Positions 16,234 to 24,124 of a stretch of 64,000 nt of DNA are shown here, piece by piece. A model generated the notes under the pieces. It saw only the letters and a list, made by a program, of their open reading frames with translations, was not told where the DNA came from and ran no database searches. Position 1 is the stretch's first letter, and the number at the start of each line of letters is the position of its first letter. Made by a program: the position numbers and the translations under genes. Origin of the DNA: Bacteroidia bacterium (lineage in GTDB: Bacteria; Bacteroidota; Bacteroidia; Cytophagales; Flammeovirgaceae); contig JAUIAB010000001.1 of the NCBI GenBank assembly GCA_030425505.1, positions 1 to 64,000 on the forward strand. The letters run 5' to 3'.

Positions 16234-17139
16234 TTACTCATAGTTGTTATAATCATTTTCACCAATTACAGAACTCCCTTGCTTCGTTTTCAAAGGAACA
16301 ATACCTGCCATTTCACTCATTACATTTACCAGGTCAGAACCACTAGGTACAATAATTTTGGCATTGTTTTCTAGCGCGGTTTCCATAGCTTCTAACTTCC
16401 TGAGCAATTGTGCATTTCCGATAAAGTATTTATCAGCGGCTTCGTTTACCAGTTTTATGGCTTCTGCTTCACCTTCCGCATGCAATATTTTCGCACGTTT
16501 ATAACCTTCTGCTTCTTTGATTTTGGCCCGTTTAATGCCATCTGCAACCGTTTCGGCTGCTGTGGCTGAATCAATGGCGGCAATTTTTTCGTTTTCAGCC
16601 TTCACTACCTTATTCATGGTTTCCTGTACATCCGTCGGGGGGTCAATCTGCTTCAATTCTGTTCTGATGATTTCAATTCCCCAGTCTTTCGTTTCCTTAT
16701 GGAGCGTTTCGTGCAGTTCCATGTTTATCCTTCCCCTTTCACTGTTGGCTGACTTAAGGGTGAGCGTTCCAATGATGTTACGTAATGTAGTGCGGGCAAG
16801 ATTTACGATCTGGTATTGATAGTTATTTACATCATAGGTAGACCCCATTACACTTTTCTCATCAGACTTTACCCTGAAGTAAACCTGGGCATCTACAGTG
16901 GCGTTCAGGTTATCGTTGGTGATTATTTCCTGAGGCTCGGCATCTACCATTTGTTCGGTGATGTTTACAAGAAACAATCGGTCTACAACTGGAATAATCC
17001 AATGGAAACCAGGCTGCGCAAGTTTTCTATATTTTCCAAGGCGTTCTATTAGTCCTTTGTTTGTTGGTCTTACTATTTTGATACCCGCAAACAGGATAAA
17101 TACAACAGGTATGATGATATAGAGATAATTATATTCCAT
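16234..17139 (-). CDS. SPFH/Band 7 protein, stomatin/paraslipin type
   Basis: A 301-residue membrane-scaffold protein. Residues 4-22 form the N-terminal membrane segment, followed by the SPFH domain (RPTNKGLIERLGKYRKLAQP, FHWIIPVVDRL). A long Ala/Glu-rich coiled coil follows (ADGIKRAKIKEAEGYKRAKI), then the conserved tail NAKIIVPSGSDL. Such proteins form oligomeric cages that organise membrane microdomains and regulate proteases. Usually a NfeD protein neighbours them; none is seen here. It heads the stress-gene run after a terminator. Confidence 0.92.
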   Translation of the reverse strand: MEYNYLYIIIPVVFILFAGIKIVRPTNKGLIERLGKYRKLAQPGFHWIIPVVDRLFLVNITEQMVDAEPQEIITNDNLNATVDAQVYFRVKSDEKSVMGSTYDVNNYQYQIVNLARTTLRNIIGTLTLKSANSERGRINMELHETLHKETKDWGIEIIRTELKQIDPPTDVQETMNKVVKAENEKIAAIDSATAAETVADGIKRAKIKEAEGYKRAKILHAEGEAEAIKLVNEAADKYFIGNAQLLRKLEAMETALENNAKIIVPSGSDLVNVMSEMAGIVPLKTKQGSSVIGENDYNNYE

Positions 17140-17160
17140 GATTTGACGGATTAAGGGTTA

Positions 17161-17196
17161 AAAAAATGGGCAAACTCATTTTAGAGCTTACCCATT
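17161..17196 (-). terminator. Terminator of the CsbD-like gene
   Basis: On the minus strand, AATGGGTAAGCTC pairs with GAGTTTGCCCATT (17184-17196 with 17165-17177, one mismatch and a wobble pair) and is followed by a T run. It lies between the CsbD-like gene and the SPFH gene and separates their transcripts. Confidence 0.75.
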
Positions 17197-17221
17197 AGAA
17201 AATCAGCTTTAAAAGCTGAGG

Positions 17222-17446
17222 TTAAACCGCTTTTGGCTGACCTTTCTTGATGATGTTGATTACCTCTTCACGATTTTTGTTTAGGCGAGTTTCTACTCTT
17301 TTGAGCAAATCGTTTTCTTTCCCCGTTTCGAACTTTAGGTCGGCATCAGTAAGTTGTGAAAACTTAGATTTCAGTTCTTTTGACTGAGTTTCCCAATTGC
17401 CAGTAATTTTAAAAGATTCGGTTGTAGTTTTTTTAGGATTTTCCAT
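17222..17446 (-). CDS. CsbD-like general stress protein
   Basis: A 74-residue hydrophilic protein resembling the CsbD family (KITGNWETQSKELKSKFSQL, then TDADLKFETGKENDLLKR). CsbD was defined as a sigma-B-controlled stress protein in Bacillus; its biochemical role is not known. The gene has its own terminator downstream. A 22-bp inverted repeat lies 16 bases upstream of its ATG, suggesting individual regulation, perhaps by the AraC-type regulator next to it. Confidence 0.75.
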   Translation of the reverse strand: MENPKKTTTESFKITGNWETQSKELKSKFSQLTDADLKFETGKENDLLKRVETRLNKNREEVINIIKKGQPKAV

Positions 17447-17461
17447 TTTTTTGTAGTTTAA

Positions 17462-17483
17462 GTTGTGAATTCATTTTCACAAC
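17462..17483. promoter_or_regulatory. Inverted repeat upstream of the CsbD-like gene
   Basis: GTTGTGAA (17462-17469), six spacer bases, TTCACAAC (17476-17483): a perfect 8-6-8 dyad ending 16 bases before the start codon. It could be an operator or an mRNA hairpin near the ribosome-binding site. Confidence 0.5.
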
Positions 17484-17547
17484 ATTATAAAGATGGAACT
17501 ATTATTAGTCCCCTTCATTACATACTAGAGGGAAAAGATTATATAGT

Positions 17548-18108
17548 TCACACATCCTCAAGGTTTCCTCTGCGCTTATCGGCTATTCCTTTAAAGAAGG
17601 TTGGGGTAAGTCCGGTGATCTTCTTGAACTGGTTGGATAAATGAGCAACACTGCTGTAATGTAGGCGATAGGATATTTCCGTTAATGATAACTCATCATA
17701 TAATAGTAACTCTTTTACTCTTTCAATCTTGTTAAGGATAATAAACTGCTGAATGGTAATGCCTTTTACTTCTGAGAACACATTGGCCAGATAAGTATAA
17801 TCATAATCCATTTTTTTGCTAATAAATTCTGAATAGTTCACTTTAGGTATCTCATCGCTGTAGTGGATCATTTCAATGATCACATTCTTTATGCCCTCTA
17901 CCAGAATAGCCCGCTTATCGTCCAGCAATTCAAGGCCTGATTTCTGCAAGTTGATTTTCAGTTGTTCATGCTGTTCGACTGTGATGTCCTCTAATATTTC
18001 AATTACGCCCAGATCAACCACTACATACCAAATTCCCAGTTTTTTCAGTTCTTCCTTCACCATCATTTTGCAGCGATTGCTTACCATATATTTAATGTAA
18101 AGCTTCAT
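17548..18108 (-). CDS. AraC-family transcriptional regulator
   Basis: A 186-residue regulator. The C-terminal ~85 residues carry the double helix-turn-helix of the AraC/XylS family (RVKELLLYDELSLTEISYRL, then HYSSVAHLSNQFKKITGLTP). The N-terminal ~100 residues (starting MKLYIKYMVSNRCKMMVKEE) are a small sensor-like domain found with this HTH in Bacteroidota. It lies 101 bases upstream of the CsbD-like gene on the same strand and is the natural candidate to control the stress cluster. Confidence 0.88.
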   Translation of the reverse strand: MKLYIKYMVSNRCKMMVKEELKKLGIWYVVVDLGVIEILEDITVEQHEQLKINLQKSGLELLDDKRAILVEGIKNVIIEMIHYSDEIPKVNYSEFISKKMDYDYTYLANVFSEVKGITIQQFIILNKIERVKELLLYDELSLTEISYRLHYSSVAHLSNQFKKITGLTPTFFKGIADKRRGNLEDV

Positions 18109-18202
18109 TAATTACTGAAATTAGTTTTTTTGATAATTATTCTCTTGCTTGTTAAGCAAGAATGTTATCTGTTATATTCTTTTTTCACCCTATTAAACAC
18201 AA

Positions 18203-18368
18203 TAGTCAATGGTTAAGGCGAGTTTCGATGAATGAAGATACGAAGTATCATTCGATTCAAGGAAACAAAAGTCTTTAGAAATTTGGGTTAACCTGAGTTA
18301 GGAGATGTAGCTTTGAAGGTGTAGGAAATGCCACCTAAGAATAAACCGAGTTTTATATCCATTGACTA
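18203..18368 (+). repeat. ~160-bp repeat, copy D2, with 10-bp terminal inverted repeats
   Basis: Same sequence family as 11757-11911. This copy is bounded by a perfect inverted repeat, TAGTCAATGG at 18203-18212 and CCATTGACTA at 18359-18368, like a small non-autonomous element. It contains the internal hairpin GATAC-GAA-GTATC. No target-site duplication is obvious. Confidence 0.82.
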
Positions 18369-18791
18369 CGCACCTATGAAGTATATATTTTGTTAGAGTT
18401 GTAGTCGCCTTAGCGTAACCCTTAACTTAATAAATACACATTTTGATTGCCTATGTGTAGACATAGCCTGACCGTTAGAGGCAATCGAGCAAAAAAAGAG
18501 AAATATTTAAACTTTTATAATGGAAAAGTAAAATATAAAATTGTAAAAGAAAATGGAATTGATGTTTAAGGCACTAAATGTGAAAGAAGAAATAATGTTT
18601 GCTCCTATGTAGGAAGTAGACTTTGTATGTCTTGCTCTTATTGCTATGCAAAACATGGTATTTCTGACTCCTCAGGGGAATTTCTCCTAACGGGATTGGG
18701 CTATGCTTAGTTCCGACTCACAAACTTTCAAACTAAGCACTAATCAATATTTGTAATTAAGTATGAGCCGAGGTTATAAGCTGTAAAAACA
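18369..18791. other. Gene-free stretch with repeat relic
   Basis: About 420 bases lack a complete gene. The frame running through 18561-18707 is protein-like and Cys-rich (CSYVGSRLCMSCSYCYAKHG) but has a stop just upstream and no start. The 51-bp repeat copy at 18643-18693 lies inside it. The stretch looks like debris of lost genes. Confidence 0.45.
18643..18693 (+). repeat. 51-bp repeat, copy 2 (protein-like)
   Basis: Gap-free match (38 of 51) to 3480-3530. It encodes CYAKHGISDSSGEF in the shared frame. Confidence 0.5.
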
Positions 18792-18977
18792 ATGGACTAT
18801 AAGAAAGAAAAAGTTTTAAATATCACTTTAAAGGATAAAGAAATTGAGAACTTCCAAAGTATTATAAATAAATGCAAAGAAGGAGATAAAAATATTGGGT
18901 TTAACAATAATAAATTTACTGACGATGAAAATAAACTACTTAAAGACATTAATAATGCATTAGAGATAACGCCTTAG
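18792..18977 (+). CDS. Small hypothetical protein, 61 aa
   Basis: A Lys/Asn/Glu-rich, highly charged helical protein (MDYKKEKVLNITLKDKEIEN, then a central GDKNIGFNNNKF). No family recognised and no signal peptide. It ends 10 bases before the palindromic element at 18988-19102, giving the pair a cassette-like layout. Existence as a real gene is uncertain. Confidence 0.4.
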   Translation: MDYKKEKVLNITLKDKEIENFQSIINKCKEGDKNIGFNNNKFTDDENKLLKDINNALEITP

Positions 18978-18987
18978 AGTAATTTTT

Positions 18988-19102
18988 TATAACGTCTAGC
19001 TAAAATGAGTATGCGCTCCAATTGCTAGAAGAACTGAAATTACCTGTTTACACTGTTCTTTCAAATGGCTCTGTTCGCATATTCATTTTAGTGTTTGTTG
19101 TA
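18988..19102. repeat. ~115-bp imperfect palindromic element
   Basis: Arms CTAAAATGAGTATGCG (19000-19015) and CGCATATTCATTTTAG (19076-19091) pair over 16 positions with one G-T-type difference. The outer ends TATAAC (18988-18993) and GTTGTA (19097-19102) also pair apart from one wobble. The layout of two paired boxes separated by unpaired bases recalls integron attC sites, but the outer boxes do not fit the attC consensus. The right arm encodes the last codons of the flavoprotein gene. Confidence 0.65.
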
Positions 19103-20593
19103 GCCAGTTATTTCGGGAATTAAATCATATGATTTCCACTCATTAATTACCTTTTTATATATATAAGATCGGTTTAGTTGATCAATTGAATTACAAGCTG
19201 AAGCTGCTAATAATTCAGTAAAATCTTCCAGGATGTTTTTATGATAGTTCCTTACCCTTTTCCATTTTTCGGAAACGACTAAGCCACGTACAAACCTCGG
19301 ATTATTAGTGGCTACTCCAGTGGGACATTCATTCGTATTGCACTTCAGAGCCTGTATACAACCCAAGGCAAGCATCATTCCCCGTGCAGAGTTACAAACA
19401 TCAGCTCCAATGCAAAGGGCTTTGAAAATATCAAATGCGGTAAAGATCTTTGTGGCGGTAATGATTTTTATTTCTTTTTTAAGCTTGTATGAATTTAGTG
19501 TATCCACCACAAAAATCAATGCATCTTCCCAAGGCATCCCAACGTAATTAGAGAAATCAATAGGTGCAGCACCAGTTCCTCCTTCTGCTCCATCCACAGT
19601 TATGAAATCAGGTTTGATGCCTGTTTCCAACATGGTCTCACAAATTTCGATAAACTCATTTTTACTGCCAATTGCCAGCTTAAAACCAATTGGCTTACCG
19701 CCAGACAAATTTCTCAATTGCTGAACAAACTGAAGTAAACCTTTAGCGTTGCTGAAAGCTGAATGCCCTGGGGGAGAAAGAACTGTGGTATGTGGTTCAA
19801 CACCTCTTATTTCTGCGATTTCCTTATTGTTTTTTGACGCTGGGAGTACACCTCCATGACCAGGTTTGGCTCCTTGTGAAAGCTTAATTTCAATCATTTT
19901 CACTTGTTCCCAATTGGCTTTCTCCTTGAACTGGGCAGGGTCAAAATTGCCATCTTTGGTGCGGCAACCAAAGTAGCCTGTTCCGATCTCCCAAACTAAA
20001 TTTCCCCCTTGTAAATGATACTTTGATATGCCACCTTCTCCGGTATTGTGAAAAAAATCACCGGCTTTGGCTCCGAGGTTTAATGCTTTAATGGCATTTT
20101 TACTTAAAGAACCGAAACTCATGGCCGAAATGTTGAAGAGACTGGCGCTATATAGTTTTTGGCAATCTTTGCCTCCAATTATTATTCTCGGAAGTTTCGT
20201 TATTTTTTTAGCAGGGTAGATACTATGATGCATCCATATGTAATTTTTATTACTGGTGTCAAGCTCAGTTCCAAATGGATGAGTTTGCGTAACTGCTTTT
20301 GCTCGCTCGTAGATATATGTTCGATGATTTTTGTCAATCGGTTTCCCATCTGTATCAGACTCTACAAAGTACTGATGAAGCTCCGGGGCAATCATTTCTA
20401 ACAGGTAGCGTATGTGTCCAAATACAGGATAGTTTCTAAGAATAGTGTGTTTTTTCTGAAATATATCATAAAGCCCTATCGATGTTATTAAGGCTATTAA
20501 TGCAATTAATCCATATAAAGGCCAATTGGCAATGCCTATTAATGTAGCCAAAATAAGTGATAAGATCATTGTAAATTTAATAGCTTCCTTCAT
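19088..20593 (-). CDS. FMN-binding glutamate synthase-like protein
   Basis: A 501-residue protein of the FMN-binding glutamate synthase family. Two N-terminal membrane segments (residues ~7-45) precede a GltB-type central TIM barrel. Its FMN-site motifs include KPGHGGVLPASK, SPPGHSAFS and DGAEGGTGAAP. The iron-sulfur cluster motif CNTNECPTGVA follows, as in true glutamate synthases. The amidotransferase domain is absent, so it cannot use glutamine directly; the actual oxidoreductase reaction is unknown. The final residues GYNKH are encoded within the palindrome at 18988-19102. Confidence 0.88.
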   Translation of the reverse strand: MKEAIKFTMILSLILATLIGIANWPLYGLIALIALITSIGLYDIFQKKHTILRNYPVFGHIRYLLEMIAPELHQYFVESDTDGKPIDKNHRTYIYERAKAVTQTHPFGTELDTSNKNYIWMHHSIYPAKKITKLPRIIIGGKDCQKLYSASLFNISAMSFGSLSKNAIKALNLGAKAGDFFHNTGEGGISKYHLQGGNLVWEIGTGYFGCRTKDGNFDPAQFKEKANWEQVKMIEIKLSQGAKPGHGGVLPASKNNKEIAEIRGVEPHTTVLSPPGHSAFSNAKGLLQFVQQLRNLSGGKPIGFKLAIGSKNEFIEICETMLETGIKPDFITVDGAEGGTGAAPIDFSNYVGMPWEDALIFVVDTLNSYKLKKEIKIITATKIFTAFDIFKALCIGADVCNSARGMMLALGCIQALKCNTNECPTGVATNNPRFVRGLVVSEKWKRVRNYHKNILEDFTELLAASACNSIDQLNRSYIYKKVINEWKSYDLIPEITGYNKH

Positions 20594-20654
20594 AGGGATA
20601 TGTCATTTTTAGTTATTTCTTTCGGTGCTTAATACAGCATTTTGTTTATGCTTA

Positions 20655-21340
20655 TTATAGATTGGCATTATTTTCCACTCTTTTTAAGACTTCATTTTTA
20701 TAAGTTTCACTTATGGGTATTTTTTCTTTTCCTATTGTCAATTCGTTACTTGTAAAGCTCAAAATATTCTCTTTATTTACTATAAAGAATTTATGGGTCT
20801 GAATAAAATTGGCAGGCAATTTTTCTAATGCTTCATGAATTGTTTCCCTTGCTAAAATCTTTTGATTTACACAGTGGTAATTCATATAATTCCCATCTTT
20901 TCTAAATACAATATGGATGCACTTTCAAGCCTATAGGTTTCGAAACTGCTTTTAACAAATATAAGTTGATTTTCTTTTTCGGTTGTTTTTACTTTGGGCG
21001 ATAAAACCCTACTTATTGATTTCGTAAAGCGCTCCAAACTTATTGGTTTAACAAGATAGTCCACAGCTTGTATTTCATAACTTTCAACGACATATTCTGA
21101 ATAGGCAGTCGTGAAAATAATCTTTATATTGTTGGGTAACATTTTGGATAGTGAAATTCCTGTAATATGAGGCATATTGATATCGAGAAGAACTAAGTCA
21201 ACAGGTTCTTTTGATAAAAATTCAAATGCCTTTAAGCCATTTCTAAATGTAGCAACCAGTTCAATCCTGCTAAAATGTTCTAAATAACTTTTGAGCAATT
21301 CTATTGCTTTTGGTTCGTCATCTATGATTATTGCTTTCAT
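20655..21340 (-). pseudogene. LytTR response regulator, single frameshift
   Basis: The upstream part (21340-20882) is a receiver domain: phosphoacceptor D in LVLLDINMPHITG, conserved IIFTTAYSEY and the lysine of YLVKPISLERF. The downstream part (20885-20655) is a LytTR DNA-binding domain (NYHCVNQKILARETIHEALE). They are in different frames. At the junction the receiver frame reads YLEKMGII then stops; adding one A to the A-run restores YLEKDGNYMNYH, the expected LytTR opening. So a one-base loss in a homopolymer broke the gene, unless it is a sequencing error. The partner kinase is also broken. Confidence 0.85.
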
Positions 21341-22246
21341 TAAGTTTGTATTGTTAAATGAATAATGAACTCATCCGCATTTATGATCGTTAATTCGTGT
21401 TTGTCAAAATAGATTAAATCCAAATGCTTTTTAGTTGATTCTATCCCTGTTCCTATTCCGTTTATGTTTTTCATCATTATTTTGTTTTTTATTTTAAATC
21501 GAATGGAGTCAGTTTTTGATAACTCAAATTCAACATCAATTTTTGAAGCTTTTTCGGGTTCTGTTCCATATTTAAAAGCATTTTCAACAAACGGAATGAA
21601 CATTCCAGGTTCAACCTGTTGTTTGTCATTTTCTCCTTTGACATTTAATTGAATGTTTACTTAGTCTTCTTCAAACCCCAATAGTTGTAATTCGATATAA
21701 TTTTTAAGGAATTTAATTTCATTCAAAATGGGAATTTTTTTTTTGCTTTGTTTTCTTTAATTACAAATCGTAAGAGATGGGAAAGCTTGTCGATCGCATT
21801 TACAATTTTTGGGTTTTCAGATGGCTTAACCATTGACAATAAATTATTAAGTGCATTAAACAAAAAATGTAGTTGCAGTTGGTTACGAAGCAAATTTAAT
21901 TCAGCTTGTTTTCTATCAATGAGTAATTGTTGTCAATGGTTGTTGTTGATTATCGATTTTTTTACCAAGGCATACGCTATTGATACAGAGAAGTAAAAAC
22001 AGCAAGTCCAAAAGTAATTTGTTTTGGAATAGGCATAGTATTATTGAAAAACCGAATTTCCGTAACGGCATATACTAAGGTTGATAGAGTTATAAATGTT
22101 TTTACTTCCTCTATGCCATTTATCACTTCAATTTCGTGTGACTGTATGGAATAGCTTGAAGCTATTGACCAAGTCGAACACACCCAAAAAAGGATGTGAA
22201 TAATAACTTCGATCCATTTTTTCATAAGGGGATTGTTGAATTTCAA
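21340..22246 (-). pseudogene. LytS-type sensor histidine kinase, multiply disrupted
   Basis: The 5' part (22246-21977) encodes membrane helices (MKFNNPLMKKWIEVIIHILF). Further down, with at least one more stop, come the phosphoacceptor block QLQLHFLFNALNNL and the linker LKNYIELQLLGFEED. An in-frame TAA stands at 21661-21663 where relatives have a residue, and the ATPase part continues as GMFIPFVENAFKYGTEPEKA. Another frameshift lies in the A-run near 21735. It is clearly non-functional; with the downstream regulator it formed a cell-envelope-type two-component pair. Confidence 0.85.
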
Positions 22247-22409
22247 CCTTCTTGAAGTCTAATGTTTTAGATATTTCATACGCCAGTAAAATTCCAATTC
22301 TTCTTGCATTATTTCTAAATTTATGCTTGTCAGATTGAACCTGAATATCTCTTAGCTCTGAAATGTATTGATTGGCAATGGAATTGTATTTAGTTAACTC
22401 AAAAATCAT
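22210..22409 (-). pseudogene. upp: Uracil phosphoribosyltransferase (upp) 5' stump
   Basis: From the ATG at 22409 the first ~60 residues read like the N-terminus of Bacteroidota uracil phosphoribosyltransferase: NQYISELRDIQVQSDKHKFR, then RRIGILLAYEISKTLDFKKV. Similarity stops at about 22220, where the sequence becomes the 5' end of the sensor kinase gene in another frame. The catalytic PRPP-binding half is missing. This is a recombination joint, and the functional upp, if any, must be elsewhere. Confidence 0.72.
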
Positions 22410-22440
22410 CTATCTAAGATACAAGCATTGATTATGATAA

Positions 22441-22480
22441 AAAAAGAGGTTGCCTTATAAAATAAAGGCAACCTCTTTTT
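22441..22480. terminator. Strong bidirectional terminator hairpin
   Basis: A perfect 16-bp stem, AAAAAGAGGTTGCCTT (22441-22456) with AAGGCAACCTCTTTTT (22465-22480), and an 8-base loop. It would end transcription of the minus-strand lipoprotein gene and also stop read-through from the left. Confidence 0.9.
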
Positions 22481-22499
22481 GATAAAAAGTACTTTCTTC

Positions 22500-23126
22500 T
22501 TAAATGCGCGTACAGTACGAATCTGCACAAAGTATAGCACCTAATCCATACCCAGCAAGACATGCTGCTCCAATTATACCACCAGAACCCACAAAGCAAG
22601 CTGCTGCAGGTAATCCTATAGATCCTAGACAAACGTAATATCTCCATCCGCATCTGTAATACCTGTCATTAGCATCACTTATAAAAGTAGATTCATGAAT
22701 ATCAGCTAAAGCAAGTCGTGCATCACTTTTTGTCATATTAGCTAATGGGCTACACTCAACAGACTCTCCAAAAGTAGGATATTTTGTTTCCAGTGTATGG
22801 AACTGAACATTAATTGAATTAAGATTGTCTGAAATTTTACCACCTACTTCACTAAATATCTCTGCTAATTTCTCTTCATCACCATTCAAATAATAACCTC
22901 TTAGCTCATCAAGAGATATATTATTTTTAACAAGTGCATTTTTGATAAGTGTTGTATTTTCATCAATCAAATTTTGCATTTGTTGAAAGTCAGCATCATA
23001 GGGTAATACATCATCTAAAGCTACCTCTTCTTTAGGAGCTTCAGCTACATTTGGCTCGTCATTACACGAAACGGTGAACATTAAGCTTGACGCAAGGATC
23101 AAGCAACTAACGATTGTTTTTTTCAT
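22500..23126 (-). CDS. Predicted lipoprotein with Cys-rich hydrophobic C-terminus
   Basis: The start was placed at the ATG at 23126, giving MKKTIVSCLILASSLMFTVS followed by Cys21, a lipoprotein signal. The following acidic residues resemble Bacteroidota surface-export signals. Residues 30-155 are helical and charged. The last ~50 residues change abruptly to a Gly/Ala/Cys-rich hydrophobic segment with Cys at 159, 166, 177, 189, 200 and 205 (GSGGIIGAACLAGYGLGA). This recalls the hydrophobic cores of some bacteriocin-like peptides, but no family match is claimed. It is a single gene with its own terminator. Confidence 0.75.
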   Translation of the reverse strand: MKKTIVSCLILASSLMFTVSCNDEPNVAEAPKEEVALDDVLPYDADFQQMQNLIDENTTLIKNALVKNNISLDELRGYYLNGDEEKLAEIFSEVGGKISDNLNSINVQFHTLETKYPTFGESVECSPLANMTKSDARLALADIHESTFISDANDRYYRCGWRYYVCLGSIGLPAAACFVGSGGIIGAACLAGYGLGAILCADSYCTRI

Positions 23127-23222
23127 TAACATCATGAATTTTAATTTTTAAGTGAACAAATTATTTAATCGTTAGTCAGGACTATTATCAAAAGGTAACC
23201 TCTAATGTTTAAATTTTTTCCT

Positions 23223-24116
23223 CTACCATAATTTATCAGGATAAACACCTTTTTTTATTAAATCTCGAATTGTGGCAACAGCGTTATCTCTATCTTCTTT
23301 ATAAGTTACCCCAAACCAAGAGTCTTTAGTAGGGAGTACTTTTATTTTTTTCTCATTGAGTTGAACGAGCTTATTAGCAACTAAAGGGATAAAAAACTCT
23401 GATTTTAACTCCTTTCCTTTTTCTTTCAAAAATAGTTCTAGCTCCTCTTTTAGGTAAGAAAAAAAGTCTTTTTGGAAGCCAAATAAGTTCATAGAAACTG
23501 TATCACTATCCATCAACTTTGTTGAATTCCCCCCTTCATCTGAAATAATCAAACCATCTTTCCTTTCTATTTTCGTTTTTTCAGATATCGTATTCAAATA
23601 AAAGTCTTTATCTACTTCACAAACCCCTCTTGAAACGAAGCCAAAATCTGACAACGTTTTTCCCAGAGGGTATCCTACAAGAGCATATTCACTTGAATTA
23701 CTCTTTAAAAAATCAGCAAGAACCTTGTAAGCATTTGCCCCGTAAAAATCATCTGCATTGATCACCGCAAAAGCGCCATCCACTTCCTCTTCTGTCATCA
23801 ATAAAGCATGTCCTGTACCCCATGGTTTTTCTCTTCCTTCTGGTATAGTAAAACCCTTAGGTATTTTTTCTAATTCCTGAAAGACATAGGATACCTCGAA
23901 GCTTTTATTTTCCAGTTTGCTTAAAACATACTTTTTAAAATCATCTTCAATGCTTTTTTTAATTACAAATACAATTTTGGTAAAACCTGCTCTAACGGCA
24001 TCGTAAATGGAATAGTCCATTAAGGTTTCGCCATTAGGTCCCAGCTGATCTAACTGTTTTAGTCCGCCATACCTACTTCCCATTCCTGCTGCTAATACTA
24101 CTAATGAAAGATTCAT
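23223..24116 (-). CDS. Sugar nucleotidyltransferase family protein
   Basis: A 297-residue nucleotidyltransferase-fold protein of the NDP-sugar pyrophosphorylase superfamily. The nucleotide-binding opening LAAGMGSRYGGLKQLDQLGP (from residue 8) is intact, and the metal-binding aspartate is in VINADDFYG. It would transfer a nucleotide to a sugar phosphate or similar acceptor; the exact substrate cannot be told. It lies 8 bases after the RNA methyltransferase gene on the same strand. Confidence 0.85.
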   Translation of the reverse strand: MNLSLVVLAAGMGSRYGGLKQLDQLGPNGETLMDYSIYDAVRAGFTKIVFVIKKSIEDDFKKYVLSKLENKSFEVSYVFQELEKIPKGFTIPEGREKPWGTGHALLMTEEEVDGAFAVINADDFYGANAYKVLADFLKSNSSEYALVGYPLGKTLSDFGFVSRGVCEVDKDFYLNTISEKTKIERKDGLIISDEGGNSTKLMDSDTVSMNLFGFQKDFFSYLKEELELFLKEKGKELKSEFFIPLVANKLVQLNEKKIKVLPTKDSWFGVTYKEDRDNAVATIRDLIKKGVYPDKLW

Positions 24117-24124
24117 ATCTTAAT

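Noticed and set aside
21934-21945. Third copy of the ~160-bp repeat starting GTCAATGG
   Set aside because: Only about 11 bases match; it is part of the kinase remnant.
22128-22409. The 93-residue frame as an intact gene
   Set aside because: Only the first ~60 residues are upp-like; the rest is the kinase 5' region read in the wrong frame.
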